Shown here piece by piece: positions 1-9,268 of a stretch of 64,000 nucleotides of DNA; within the stretch, counting starts at the first letter, position 1; each line of letters starts with the position of its first letter. The position numbers were made by a program, and so were the translations under genes. The notes under the pieces were generated by a model. That model did no database searches, was not told the DNA's origin, and saw only the letters and a list, made by a program, of their open reading frames with translations. The stretch is from Hyphomicrobium sp. (GTDB lineage: Bacteria; Pseudomonadota; Alphaproteobacteria; Rhizobiales; Hyphomicrobiaceae): NCBI GenBank assembly GCA_002928735.1, contig PERL01000003.1, forward strand, positions 124,001-188,000. Direction: 5' to 3'.

Positions 1-237
1 TTGCGGCCCATTCTGATGACGACCGGGGCGATGGTGCTGGGTGCATTGCCGCTTGCTCTTGCGGACGGGGCTGGCGCGGAAAACCGCCAGCAGATTGGCT
101 GGGTCATCGTGGGCGGTATGTCGGCGGGGACGCTGCTGACGCTGTTTGTCGTTCCGGCGGTCTATAGCTATTTCGGGCGCCGAGCGTTGGCGGCAGACGC
201 GGCACCTGCGGAGCCTGCGTTGAAGCCGGCCGAATAG
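1..237 (+). CDS. RND-family efflux permease, C-terminal fragment (cut by window edge)
   Basis: Only the last 78 residues lie in the window; the gene begins upstream, so the first codon here is not a start. The residues RPILMTTGAMVLGALPLAL, then GAGAENRQQIGW and a final hydrophobic segment with the motif TLFVVPAVY, match the conserved last two membrane helices of HAE1/AcrB-type inner-membrane proton-driven drug exporters. The tail is short and Ala/Pro rich. The exporter normally works with a periplasmic adaptor, presumably encoded further left. Substrate cannot be told from this piece. Confidence 0.85.
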   Translation: MRPILMTTGAMVLGALPLALADGAGAENRQQIGWVIVGGMSAGTLLTLFVVPAVYSYFGRRALAADAAPAEPALKPAE

Positions 238-306
238 CCGCGCCGCATGGACACGGCGGCCGTTGCCGACTAAAGCTCCACAGTGGACTGGGGGGCTGGC
301 CAGAGC

Positions 307-2325
307 ATGGAGTATCGGCGCGAGATCGACGGGTTGCGGGCGGTTGCCGTTATGCCCGTTGTGCTGTTTCACGCGGGCGTCGAGACGTTCAGCGGCGGGT
401 TCGCGGGCGTCGACGTTTTTTTCGTCATCAGCGGATTTTTGATTACGTCCCTGATCCTGCACGAGCAGGCAGCGGGCACGTTTACACTCGCGCGATTCTA
501 CGAGCGGCGAGCGCGGCGCATCTTGCCGGCGCTGCTTTTGGTGGTGCTGGCGTGCACGCCGTTTGCCTATTTTTGGATGATGCCCGATGAAGTGAAGTCG
601 TTCAGCGCGAGCGTGCTGGGGACGCTGCTATCGGGGTCCAATTTCGTCTTCTATTTTCAGAGTGGTTATTTTGATCACGCCGCGGAACTCAAACCGCTGC
701 TGCACACCTGGAGCCTGGCGGTCGAGGAGCAGTTCTACATTCTTTTTCCACTGCTGTTTGCTTTCCTGTTACGGCGCGGGCGTGCGGCGACGGTGACAGT
801 TCTGGTGCTGATTTTCGCTGCGAGCCTGTTGCTGGCGCAGGCGGGTGGGAATTTCGAGGCGCGGCAGTCTGCCTATGCCGCGGGCTGGTCGTGGTGGGCG
901 ACGCCGAGCTATGGATTTTTTCTGCTTCCGGCGCGGGCGTGGGAACTGCTGATCGGGTCGCTCCTGGCGGTGCAGCGCTTTTATCATCCGGCGTGGTTTG
1001 AAACGCGGGGGCGGGCGCTGCGCGAGATGGGATCGCTCATCGGGCTGGCGCTGGTGGTCTCGTCTTTCGTCTTGTTCACATCCGCGACGCCGTTTCCCAG
1101 CATCTATACGCTGGTGCCGACGGTGGGCGCCGCGCTGGTGATCGCCTTTGCCGAGCGGGAAACGCTTGTGCACCGTTTGCTGGCATCGGCGCCGTTCGTG
1201 GGGCTGGGGCTTGTCAGCTATAGTTTTTATCTCTGGCATCATCCGCTGTTCGCATTCGCACGGATCTGGAGCCCGAGCGCGCTACCGACCTCTGTCTTTC
1301 TCGGGCTGTCCGTGCTGGCGCTGATGCTGGCGGTGGCGACTTGGTATTTCATCGAGCGGCCGTTCCGCGACCGAAAGCTGATTTCGACGCCGTTCCTTTT
1401 GCGCAGCGTGGCGGCGGCCTGCATCGTGCTGGTCGCTTTTTTTGCCGCCTCGCGCAAAACCCGCGGGTTCGAGTACCGCTTTCCCAAGGACGAGTTTTTC
1501 GCCGGCGCGGGGCCGGGCGTGACGATCGCCAATCAGGAGTGCGTGCGGGATAAGTCGCAGCCGTGGGATGAGGCGTGCGTTTATGGCACCGGCGTGCCGC
1601 GGGTCGCTATTGTAGGCGACAGTCATGCGGCATCGATAGTCGAGCCATTGGCGGCAGCGTTGCAGTCTAAGTCGATTTCTCTGGTGGATCTGCACGTCAC
1701 GGGCTGCCTTCCGGTGCGCAATTTTCTCAGGGCGAATACGGGGGATAGGTGCCGGCGACAGGACGATGCCTTCGACTATCTGATGCGGTCGCCGCAGATT
1801 GACACGGTGGTGATCGTGGCGAGGTGGGCGACGAAGTTTGAGAATTCGCGGTTCAACAACGAAGAGGGCGGGATCGAGTTTGGCAGCGATACACAACTCT
1901 ATCCCGACGTGGCACGGATCGGGCGGGCGATCACGATCGACGAGGCACTCGCCGGTATCGTCGACGAACTGGGCCGGGCGGGTAAGAAGATTGTGGTGGT
2001 CTATCCGATCCCGGAGGTTGGGTGGGACGTGCCCAATCACATGTCCAAGCTGAAGCAGCGGGGGCTTCTCTCGGACGATATCAGCACGAGCTACGATGTC
2101 TTTCGGCGGCGGACGCAACGCGTTTATGCGGCGCTCGATCAATTGCCCGACGGGGTTGTGACGGGCCGCGTCTATCCCGAAAAGCACTTCTGCAACACGG
2201 TGCGTCCGGGCCGGTGCATGGCTTCGCTGGGGTTTAAGGCCCTCTACAACGACACCAACCATCCCAGTTGGATGGGGGCGATGCCGGTGGCACAATCGAT
2301 CGTGGAGAAGATCGCGCCGAAATAG
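307..2325 (+). CDS. OatA-like acyltransferase: acyltransferase-3 membrane domain plus SGNH domain
   Basis: The protein has about 672 residues. Residues 1-370 are an acyltransferase-3 domain opening with YRREIDGLRAVAV and containing about ten hydrophobic segments. A C-terminal extracytoplasmic SGNH hydrolase-like domain has the GDSHA block I motif and a late DTNH motif supplying Asp and His. Such proteins move acetyl groups across the inner membrane onto lipopolysaccharide, exopolysaccharide or peptidoglycan. I chose ATG 307 because the conserved family N-terminus starts there and a G-rich stretch lies 12 bases upstream; a GTG at 283 in the same frame would add eight residues. It stands alone, and the acceptor glycan is unknown. 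Confidence 0.85.
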   Translation: MEYRREIDGLRAVAVMPVVLFHAGVETFSGGFAGVDVFFVISGFLITSLILHEQAAGTFTLARFYERRARRILPALLLVVLACTPFAYFWMMPDEVKSFSASVLGTLLSGSNFVFYFQSGYFDHAAELKPLLHTWSLAVEEQFYILFPLLFAFLLRRGRAATVTVLVLIFAASLLLAQAGGNFEARQSAYAAGWSWWATPSYGFFLLPARAWELLIGSLLAVQRFYHPAWFETRGRALREMGSLIGLALVVSSFVLFTSATPFPSIYTLVPTVGAALVIAFAERETLVHRLLASAPFVGLGLVSYSFYLWHHPLFAFARIWSPSALPTSVFLGLSVLALMLAVATWYFIERPFRDRKLISTPFLLRSVAAACIVLVAFFAASRKTRGFEYRFPKDEFFAGAGPGVTIANQECVRDKSQPWDEACVYGTGVPRVAIVGDSHAASIVEPLAAALQSKSISLVDLHVTGCLPVRNFLRANTGDRCRRQDDAFDYLMRSPQIDTVVIVARWATKFENSRFNNEEGGIEFGSDTQLYPDVARIGRAITIDEALAGIVDELGRAGKKIVVVYPIPEVGWDVPNHMSKLKQRGLLSDDISTSYDVFRRRTQRVYAALDQLPDGVVTGRVYPEKHFCNTVRPGRCMASLGFKALYNDTNHPSWMGAMPVAQSIVEKIAPK

Positions 2326-2333
2326 CGGGCGGA

Positions 2334-3086
2334 TTAGCAGCCGCGGCGGGCGACGCCTTCCGCATCGAAGACATGGCCGGTGAGCGTGCGGCCCTTGCGG
2401 CTGGCGAGATAGAGGGCGAGCGCTGCGATATCGGGCTCGGACGTGAGGCAGGCGCCGCTCATGGTGTCGAGTGTGGTTGCCTTCGGGCCAACGGCGTTGA
2501 TGCGGACCACGTCGCCCGACCAGCGACGGGCGAGATCGGCCGTCATGGCGGCGAGTGCCTGCCGCAGCATGCCGAGGACTGCCGCGTCGCGAGCTGTCTG
2601 CGGGGCGGGGGCGACCACGGCGTTCAAGATGGTGCCTTCGGACCACGTGAGAGCCATGCGGTTGGCCGCCACTTCGGTCGCTTCGCGCGCGGGGCCAAGC
2701 TTGGCAACGATCAGGTCTTCGATTTCATCCAGCGTATCGACCGCGTTCAGTTCGGTCTGCGTCACGGAGACGAGGTTGACCATGGTGTCGATGCCGCCGA
2801 GGTCCTTGGCGGCGCGCTGGGCGAAGCGCGTGGGCGTCTCGGTTGCGGAAAAGGGGACGTCAAACAGGGCGAGGTCGCTGGCGGACGATGCGAGGAGGGC
2901 CGTCAGTTCGACCATTTCGGGGGAGCGTTCGGCGGTCTGAATCACCAGACGGGCTTTGCGATCGGCAAAGCCACGGGCGAGATCAACACCCAAGATGGTC
3001 GATAGCCCCGTGACGACGACGCGGGCGCCGGCCAACTCGGGATAGGTTTCGGCACCGGACTCACGCGCGATGACGCTCATATACAT
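2334..3086 (-). CDS. Divergent short-chain dehydrogenase/reductase (SDR) lacking the usual Tyr/Lys pair
   Basis: 250 residues with a Rossmann fold beginning VVVTGLSTILGVDLA around residue 23. The normal TGxxxGIG cofactor motif is altered to TGLSTILG. Later blocks (INAVGPKATT, ALYLASRKGRTLTGHVFDAEG) are typical of the SDR family. In the segment where YxxxK is expected the sequence reads APQTARDAAVLGMLRQAL, with neither residue in place, so ordinary dehydrogenase activity is doubtful. The ATG at 3086 follows an AGGAG 11 bases upstream; a longer frame to 3167 lacks support. It is convergent with the acyltransferase, with 8 bases between the stops. Function unknown. Confidence 0.7.
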   Translation of the reverse strand: MYMSVIARESGAETYPELAGARVVVTGLSTILGVDLARGFADRKARLVIQTAERSPEMVELTALLASSASDLALFDVPFSATETPTRFAQRAAKDLGGIDTMVNLVSVTQTELNAVDTLDEIEDLIVAKLGPAREATEVAANRMALTWSEGTILNAVVAPAPQTARDAAVLGMLRQALAAMTADLARRWSGDVVRINAVGPKATTLDTMSGACLTSEPDIAALALYLASRKGRTLTGHVFDAEGVARRGC

Positions 3087-3475
3087 GGGACTGCATGCTC
3101 CTAAATTACGCCGGAGAAAGTGAGCGACCCGGCGGGAACGATACCACGCCGATTCGCCTAACGACATCTAAACAGCGGTTCGATTCGGGTCTGGCTCGGG
3201 GCCGGGTGATGTCGAAAAGGCGGCGAGGTGCGGTAAGACTTTTGCCGGACCGGCTGAACGGGGCCGCAACGTCTTGCTGGCGTTTGGAGATCAGGCTCGA
3301 GGCTCAGCCGATCCGTCGTCATCTTTTTTGGTGCATGAGGGCCACGGCGGTTTCTGCAACGTAGGCCGGGCCTGTGGAAAGCTGGTGAAAAGGCAGGTGG
3401 CTGAATTGCCCGGCTGGCCGCGACGCGCCGATGCTGAAGGCTAACGATTCGCAATTTTCGGCAGGTCGCAACCTT

Positions 3476-5095
3476 ATGCCAAATAAAAGAAAACGCCTTG
3501 TTGTTCCGCCCACGGCCGTTCCTTCGAATGGCGATTCGGCAGTCATGGTTTGCATCGCGCTGGTGGTGGCGGCGATTGTCGTCGGCCTGCACGTGCAATT
3601 GGGTCTTTCGCTGGGTCTGGCGGCCGTCGCTGGCATGTCGCTTTTTATTGGGCTCGTCGGGTTCCAGGCTTGGCGGCGGGGCGAGGCCGAACGGGCGGCG
3701 CTGGCTGATGAGTTGTTCCGGCTGGAGAGCGAACTTGAGATGACGGGCGGGGCGGGACCGCTGGCGACGGCGCATGTGGAGATCGCCGGATCCCGCCATG
3801 CGACGCAGCCGGTTGCGCGGACCACGGGCCCAAGCACCGCAGATCCTTACTCGGCGCACCCTGTTCGGCCTTCACTCGAGTCTGTGCCGCCGCACATTGC
3901 CCATGACATTCATGAACCCGCCGGGCCGCAATTCGAGGCCTATCACGGTGCCCCTTCGGTGCTGCCGGGCGAGTCATTTCAAGATTATGGTTCCCCGCCG
4001 GCAATGGGCAGCGGAGTACCCACGCAGGCCGCCGACTTTGCTGAACCTGCCGTTCCGCCGGCTGCCGCGTCTGCCGTTCGTGAAGATGACGTCGAACTGC
4101 TGCAGCGGCGGATCAAGGATATGCTTTATCAGGTCACGGCGGCCGAGCAGGCGCGCGATCTGGCGGCGGTTCTGCCGGCGGCCGAACCTGACGTTGAAAT
4201 CGTGCCGTCGGCGGATGCGGCCTTGGCGGCGTCGATCGATGCGCTGCAGTCGGCGGCGCACTCCATGCGGCAGAGGCCGGGCCCGGACCGGGAACTTCAT
4301 ATACCGCAGCCCGAGCCAGAAGTGCCGGCGGATGCGGCCTTGATCTCGGTGCGCGATGCGATCGCTGCCGGGCGCGTCGACGTTTTTCTGGAGCCGATCC
4401 TTGGGCTCGGCGATCAGGCAACGCAGCATTACGAAGTGAGCGTCAAGCTGCGGGGTGCGTCAGGACAGGATCTGGGAGCGGGCGACGGCGACGTGCTGGC
4501 CGGGCGTGGTTTGCTGCCGCTGTTTGACAGCGTCCGGATTGGACGCAGTGCGATCGTGGCGGAGCGGCTGCAGAGCCGCGGGAAATCCGGTTCGGTCTTC
4601 TCGCGCGCGTCGGGCGAGGCGCTCATCGAGCCAGAATTCACGCGCAATATGCAGCTCGATTTCGTGGCGCGGCCGGCGACGGCGCGGCAGCTGATCCTGA
4701 CGTTCAGTCAGGCGGATATTCGCTCGTTCCGGGTTGCCGAACAGCGGGCGGTGAGCGCGCTGTCGGCCTTGGGCTTCCGGTTTGCGATTTCGGCGCTCAC
4801 CGATCTTGATATGAACTTCGCGGCGATGGCGCAGGCCGGCTTCCAGTTCGTCAAGATCGATGCCGCCGTGATGACAGACGGACTGCCGCATCCGGGCGGG
4901 TTCATTCCGGCGAGCGATGTTTGCCGGTTCCTGGCGGATCAGGGCTTTGGTCTCATCGTCGAGGGTATCGACAGCGAAGAAACGCTGGCGCGGGTCTTCG
5001 GCTTTGGCGTGCTCATGGGACAAGGCACGCTCTTCGGGGGACGGCGGCCGGTAAAGACGGACGTTGTCGCAAAAAGCGGGCAGGCGGCGGCGTAG
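3476..5095 (+). CDS. Membrane-anchored degenerate EAL-domain protein (TipF-like architecture)
   Basis: 539 residues. Two hydrophobic segments near the N-terminus (VMVCIALVVAAIVVGLHV and GLAAVAGMSLFIGLVGF) are followed by a short charged helix, a long Pro/Ala-rich linker and a C-terminal EAL-type domain from about residue 285. The EAL signature is changed to EVS (YEVSVKLR), and the usual metal-binding blocks are poorly kept, although FVKIDAAVM and LIVEGIDSEE remain. A catalytic c-di-GMP phosphodiesterase is therefore unlikely; a c-di-GMP receptor or scaffold is more probable. TM pair plus helix plus degenerate EAL recalls the flagellar protein TipF of Caulobacter, an inference only. An ATG at 3431 is an alternative start. 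Confidence 0.7.
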   Translation: MPNKRKRLVVPPTAVPSNGDSAVMVCIALVVAAIVVGLHVQLGLSLGLAAVAGMSLFIGLVGFQAWRRGEAERAALADELFRLESELEMTGGAGPLATAHVEIAGSRHATQPVARTTGPSTADPYSAHPVRPSLESVPPHIAHDIHEPAGPQFEAYHGAPSVLPGESFQDYGSPPAMGSGVPTQAADFAEPAVPPAAASAVREDDVELLQRRIKDMLYQVTAAEQARDLAAVLPAAEPDVEIVPSADAALAASIDALQSAAHSMRQRPGPDRELHIPQPEPEVPADAALISVRDAIAAGRVDVFLEPILGLGDQATQHYEVSVKLRGASGQDLGAGDGDVLAGRGLLPLFDSVRIGRSAIVAERLQSRGKSGSVFSRASGEALIEPEFTRNMQLDFVARPATARQLILTFSQADIRSFRVAEQRAVSALSALGFRFAISALTDLDMNFAAMAQAGFQFVKIDAAVMTDGLPHPGGFIPASDVCRFLADQGFGLIVEGIDSEETLARVFGFGVLMGQGTLFGGRRPVKTDVVAKSGQAAA

Positions 5096-5250
5096 GCCGG
5101 GTCCGGAACGCGTTCCGTCGTCAAAGTTTGATGGCTGGCGATCCTGCGATCGCACGACGGGCGGCGTCTCCGGGCGGGCCAGCGGTGCGCGCTTTGCGAA
5201 TGGGGCATCTGCAGCTACGGTCCGTGGTTTGAAAAGGGGCTGTTTGTCGT

Positions 5251-5754
5251 ATGCCAAATCTTGCGCAGTATGTTCTCGATCGGCTGGTGCTGAGGTTGCG
5301 GCCGCCGGATGCGACGCGGCAAGTGGCGGCGCTGCCGTACACCGTGATCGATGGGCGCGTGGTGTTTCTGCTTGTAACGTCGCGGCGGAGCGGGCGCTGG
5401 ATCGTGCCGAAGGGTTCGCTTGTTCCCGGTGAGACGCCGCGCCGTTCAGCTGAGATCGAGGCGTTGGAAGAGGCCGGGGTTGAGGGTGTTGCCGATGCGG
5501 AGCCGATCGGGTCGTATCGCACGATCAAGAAGGGCGGCCTCACGCGCCGGGTCGTCGAAGTGGATCTTTATCCTCTGCGCGTGACGAAGCAACACGACAC
5601 ATGGATGGAGCAGGATCGGCGGCATCGCCATTGGGTGCTGTTGCGCGAAGCCAAGCGTCTCTTGTCGGATGCGGAGGTTGGCGAGTTTGCTACGGCGCTC
5701 AGCCGGCGCGAAATGGCACGAGATCAACCCATGGCCCAACGCATCGATGCATAG
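5251..5754 (+). CDS. Nudix hydrolase (diphosphoinositol-polyphosphate-phosphohydrolase-like)
   Basis: 167 residues. The Nudix box spans roughly residues 54-78 (PKGSLVPGET, then EIEALEEAGVEG). The acidic EExG core is kept, but the position usually held by Arg in REUxEE is Ile. The beta-strand start (AALPYTVIDGRVVFLLVTSRRSGRWIVPKG) resembles small bacterial enzymes that cleave nucleoside or inositol pyrophosphates. The substrate cannot be assigned. The last 31 bases overlap the 3' end of the convergent phosphate transporter gene, so the two transcripts are antisense there. Confidence 0.8.
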   Translation: MPNLAQYVLDRLVLRLRPPDATRQVAALPYTVIDGRVVFLLVTSRRSGRWIVPKGSLVPGETPRRSAEIEALEEAGVEGVADAEPIGSYRTIKKGGLTRRVVEVDLYPLRVTKQHDTWMEQDRRHRHWVLLREAKRLLSDAEVGEFATALSRREMARDQPMAQRIDA

Positions 5755-7226
5755 AGCCCGGCGGCCAGGAGGGCTGCGGCGGGCACCGTGACGATCCATG
5801 CGGCCGCGATGCCATACACGTGCTGGCGGCGGACCAGACGGCGTTTTTCGCGTTTGGCGTAGTTGCGGAGCGCTTCTTCCGGGGTGGCATTGAGCTGCGA
5901 GGGTTCGAGAAACACCGAGCGCGGCTTCACGGCGGGGTTGGGGACGCCGGTGTTGGTGAGAATTTCGCGCAGATAGCCGACGCCGAAGACGGCTCCGATT
6001 GCGATATGAGTCGAGGAGACCGGAAGGCCCATGGCTGAGGCGACGAGCACCGTGACGGCTGCCGACAGTGCCACGCAATAGGCACGGATCGGGTCCATTT
6101 TGGTGATCTTTTCCCCGACGGTGCGGATGAGGCGCGGCCCGAAGAGGGACAGGCCCAACGAAATGCCGAAGGCGCCGATGGCGAGAACCCACATCGGGAG
6201 GGCCACCTGTCCAGCTACGCCGGCTTCAGTTTGTGCAACTGAGACGATGGCAGCTAGGGGTCCCACAGCGTTGGCGACGTCGTTGGCGCCGTGGGCGAAC
6301 GACAGCAGTGCGACCGCGAAGATCAGCGGGACGTTGAAGCAGCTGGCAACATCTTTGCGGGTGTTGGATATGACGGCAGCCCGGCGTGCGACGAGCGGCC
6401 GGGAAATGGCGAAGCCGATGATAGAGAAAGCGCCACCGATCGCCCACACCGTTTCCGCGTCCGGTTTCCAAACCCGGCTTAGCCCCTTGCTTGCCATGTA
6501 CATGGCGAAGATGCCCGTCATCAGCGCGACCAAGACGGGTACCCATCGCTTGGCGGCGGTGATGCGGTCGTCACGGAAGACGATGAGCCATTTGACGAGG
6601 CCGAGCAGGAGCGCTGCAAAGAGGCCACCGCAGACGGGAGAGATGACCCAACTCGCCGCGATCTTGCCCATGACGGCCCAATTCACCGCATCGACGCCTG
6701 CTGCCATGGCGCCGCTGCCCATGACGGCGCCGACAATCGCATGCGTTGTCGAGACGGGGGCACCGAGGTAGGTCGCGAGGTGCAGCCAGAGTCCCGCCGC
6801 GAGGAGGGCTGCCATCATCATCATGATGAAGGGGTCGGTTGCGAGGCCGTGGTCCTTGACGATCAGTTCCTTAGCGACGGTGTTGACCACGTCGCCGCCA
6901 GCTAGAATGGCGCCGGCTGTCTCGGCGATCGCTGCGATCGCGATAGCGCCGGTCATGGTGAGGACGCGGCTGCCGACGGCAGGGCCCATGTTATTGGCCA
7001 CGTCGTTGGCGCCGATGTTGAGCGCCATGTAGGCGGCGATGACGGAGGCGAAGACGACGAGGGTGGTGTGTGTGCTGTCGCCGAGCGCGAGGCTTGCGGC
7101 GGCGATGCAACCGGCCATGAAAATGGCCAGCAACCCGGGCGCGGCGAGCGAATGGGCAAGGCCTTCGGTGGCCTTCTCCAATTGTCCGACTTTTTTCAAG
7201 TCTTTATCGAGTGACGGCTTAGCCAT
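5724..7226 (-). CDS. pit: Pit-family inorganic phosphate transporter
   Basis: 500 residues with about ten to twelve membrane segments and the two inverted family signatures: NIGANDVANNMGPAVGSR near the N-terminus and HGANDVANAVGPLAAI in the second half. A charged loop with basic residues precedes the last helix. Pit proteins import metal-phosphate with protons through the inner membrane. I chose ATG 7226 because AAGGAG lies 12 bases upstream; a GTG at 7265 would add 13 residues that look untranslated. It follows the puf terminator on the same strand, so it is probably transcribed independently. Confidence 0.9.
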   Translation of the reverse strand: MAKPSLDKDLKKVGQLEKATEGLAHSLAAPGLLAIFMAGCIAAASLALGDSTHTTLVVFASVIAAYMALNIGANDVANNMGPAVGSRVLTMTGAIAIAAIAETAGAILAGGDVVNTVAKELIVKDHGLATDPFIMMMMAALLAAGLWLHLATYLGAPVSTTHAIVGAVMGSGAMAAGVDAVNWAVMGKIAASWVISPVCGGLFAALLLGLVKWLIVFRDDRITAAKRWVPVLVALMTGIFAMYMASKGLSRVWKPDAETVWAIGGAFSIIGFAISRPLVARRAAVISNTRKDVASCFNVPLIFAVALLSFAHGANDVANAVGPLAAIVSVAQTEAGVAGQVALPMWVLAIGAFGISLGLSLFGPRLIRTVGEKITKMDPIRAYCVALSAAVTVLVASAMGLPVSSTHIAIGAVFGVGYLREILTNTGVPNPAVKPRSVFLEPSQLNATPEEALRNYAKREKRRLVRRQHVYGIAAAWIVTVPAAALLAAGLYASMRWAMG

Positions 7227-7300
7227 GTGTGCCCGGCTCTCCTTGTGCCGGAAGCGACCTAGCACCTTCAGGCGGCTTTGTCACAGAACCGTCATGATGC

Positions 7301-7339
7301 AAAAATCGAAGGCCCGGCGAGGGGAACTCGCCGGGCCTT
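7301..7339 (-). terminator. Intrinsic terminator of the bchCXYZ-puf transcript
   Basis: Read on the minus strand, a perfect 13-bp stem (AAGGCCCGGCGAG and its complement) closes a 5-base loop, followed within a few bases by a run of five T. It begins 26 bases past the pufM stop and precedes the unrelated phosphate transporter, marking the end of the puf operon. No room is left for pufC or pufX. Confidence 0.9.
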
Positions 7340-7365
7340 GTTTCGTAGAGTGGTCTCGCCAAGCC

Positions 7366-8295
7366 TTATGGCCAGGCGGCCGGGGCGATGCCGTGCTTCA
7401 GTCCCCAGTCGTACCAGTTGTCGACAGCCGTTCCGGTGAGAAGGATGCCGATGCCGCCGGTGAGCGGGCAGAGAACTGCGAACCACCACGCCCAGCGATG
7501 GATCGATTCCATCGAGGCGTTGAAGCCCATCGTCCATCGCCAGAAGAGGGCCGCGCGTTCAGACGCCGTGCCGCGATCGGTGATCTGTTCGATCTCGCGC
7601 TCGCCGCCGTACCGCGTCACAGCCAAGATCGTGGCGCCGTGCATGGCGAACAGCAGAGCCGAGCCATACAGGAACGCGATCGAGAGCATGTGGAACGGAT
7701 TGTAGAACAGGTTGCCGTAGGTGATGGAGAAGTTATTCGTCCAATCGAGATGCGGGAAGATGCCGAACGGCACTGCTTCGCTGAACTTGCCCATCAGGAC
7801 CGGGCGGATGAAGCCCAGAACCAGATAGAGCCAGATCGCTGCAGCGAATGCCCAGGCGACATGCGTGCCCAGACCGAGCTGACGGGCCCGGCGGTACATG
7901 CGTGCCCACCACAGCAAGATGGATGTGGTCAGGAAGAAGCCGGCCATCAGCCACCAGCCGCCTTCTTTGAGCGGTGGGATGGAGAGACCGTACTCAGGCT
8001 TCGGCGGCTCGAGAGCGAGATAAGGCAGCTTGCGGATAAACTGCACCGGATCCCAATTCACCGAAGCTAGCATGTTGAGGCCGATGATCTCGATCGCGAT
8101 GATACCGCAAACGAGCGAGAGGAAGCCCAACGTGCCGAGATAGATCGGACCGATTTGAGCATCGCCGATCTTTCCTGCCCAGTAGGAGAAGAAAGGCGTG
8201 CCGCGGCGCTCCGAGTTGTTCTCGGGGAGGTCGATGCCCGGCTCGGGGTGGGGTGCCACCTGAAGCTGGGTAAAGATGTTCTGGTAGTAAGCCAT
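7366..8295 (-). CDS. pufM: Photosynthetic reaction centre M subunit
   Basis: 309 residues with five membrane helices. It binds the special-pair and accessory bacteriochlorophylls, a bacteriopheophytin, QA and the non-haem iron with PufL. Diagnostic blocks include [24 protein letters not shown] around the special-pair ligand, AMHGATILA, and [13 protein letters not shown], which carries the Glu iron ligand, then ESIHRWAWW. The start has GGGAGGG six bases upstream and lies 15 bases after the pufL stop. The C-terminus ends soon after the fifth helix, without an extension. No pufC follows. Confidence 0.98.
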   Translation of the reverse strand: MAYYQNIFTQLQVAPHPEPGIDLPENNSERRGTPFFSYWAGKIGDAQIGPIYLGTLGFLSLVCGIIAIEIIGLNMLASVNWDPVQFIRKLPYLALEPPKPEYGLSIPPLKEGGWWLMAGFFLTTSILLWWARMYRRARQLGLGTHVAWAFAAAIWLYLVLGFIRPVLMGKFSEAVPFGIFPHLDWTNNFSITYGNLFYNPFHMLSIAFLYGSALLFAMHGATILAVTRYGGEREIEQITDRGTASERAALFWRWTMGFNASMESIHRWAWWFAVLCPLTGGIGILLTGTAVDNWYDWGLKHGIAPAAWP

Positions 8296-8310
8296 GTGTG
8301 TGTCCCTCCC

Positions 8311-9141
8311 TTACGACCAGATCGGCAGTTCGAGCCACCAATTCCACCAGTCGACCCAGGGATCGCCCTCGGCCCAAAGCGGACCGGAGATGATCATGCA
8401 CACCGCGCTCCAGAAGCCGGCCGACAACGCCAGGAACAGACCGAGGCGATGGATGCCCAGGGTGCCGATGGAGTAGCCGATGGTGTCACGGAAGTAGGTG
8501 TTCTCATGTTCGGGGGTCTTGACCACTTCGCCTTTCTTCGGGTTGACCGACGAGAGAACGAGAGCGCCGTGCAGGGCGAGCGCGAGACACGTTGTGAAGA
8601 AGAACGTGATCGCGATCATATGCGCGGGGTTGTAGTGGAAGTTGCCGTATGTATAGCCGGTGCCAGACACCCAATCGAGGTGGCTCATGAAGCCGTACGG
8701 GAAACCGTAGGACCAGGAACCCATCGCGATGGGGCGGAAGACGACAAGTGTAACATAGGCAAGGATGGCGAACGAGAAGGCGAACGGGACGTGGTAGCCC
8801 ATGCCGAGTTTACGGCAGATCTCCACTTCCCGGAGTGCCCAGGAGACAAACGCTCCTATGGCGCAGACAGTGACCGCCTGCCAGATGCCGCCCTGTTTCA
8901 TCGGGGCGAAACCAAGGCCGAACTCCGCCGGCGGCGGGTTGATCGAGAGGCGGAACAGGTTCCATGTCGGGCCGAGTGAGGCGCCCCAGCAGATGAGGCC
9001 GACGCCGACGATGATGAAGAAGATGGACGCAACGCCGAAGAAGCCGACGTAGAAGGGCCCGACCCAGAAGTCGAACAGATCCCCGCCGATCAGCGTTCCG
9101 CCACGAACACGATATTTTCGCTCGAAGTTAAGCATAGCCAT
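8311..9141 (-). CDS. pufL: Photosynthetic reaction centre L subunit
   Basis: 276 residues and five membrane helices, the usual PufL length. The N-terminus [20 protein letters not shown] is typical; [23 protein letters not shown] provides the special-pair and accessory bacteriochlorophyll region; [10 protein letters not shown] and [12 protein letters not shown] supply iron and QB-site histidines. A GGAG lies about 10 bases before the ATG. The gene follows the pufA-pufL hairpin and is transcribed with pufM. Confidence 0.98.
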   Translation of the reverse strand: MAMLNFERKYRVRGGTLIGGDLFDFWVGPFYVGFFGVASIFFIIVGVGLICWGASLGPTWNLFRLSINPPPAEFGLGFAPMKQGGIWQAVTVCAIGAFVSWALREVEICRKLGMGYHVPFAFSFAILAYVTLVVFRPIAMGSWSYGFPYGFMSHLDWVSGTGYTYGNFHYNPAHMIAITFFFTTCLALALHGALVLSSVNPKKGEVVKTPEHENTYFRDTIGYSIGTLGIHRLGLFLALSAGFWSAVCMIISGPLWAEGDPWVDWWNWWLELPIWS

Positions 9142-9221
9142 GGCTGGATTCTCCGCTCAGTCGGCACGCAGCCGGCTGCGAAACGTATTTTCTTGTCAGT
9201 TGAATGCACACGAATGAATTT

Positions 9222-9255
9222 GGAACCGGACGGGCGATGACGTCCGTCCGGCTCC
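9222..9255 (-). promoter_or_regulatory. pufA-pufL intercistronic mRNA hairpin
   Basis: A 15-position stem with one mismatch and one G-U pair (core CCGGACGG pairing with CCGTCCGG) closes a 4-base loop. It starts 14 bases after the pufA stop codon. Similar hairpins in other purple bacteria protect the upstream pufBA mRNA from 3' decay, giving an LH1 excess over reaction centre. No T-run follows on the minus strand, so it should stabilise or process rather than terminate. Confidence 0.75.
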
Positions 9256-9268
9256 ATGATGTCGGCCG

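Noticed and set aside
1282-2646. 454-residue open frame on the minus strand
   Set aside because: Crosses the acyltransferase and SDR genes in a wrong frame; composition (Arg/His/Pro) is shadow-like.
3168-3475. Gap between the SDR gene and the EAL gene
   Set aside because: Checked for small genes, hairpins and operators; nothing I can support.
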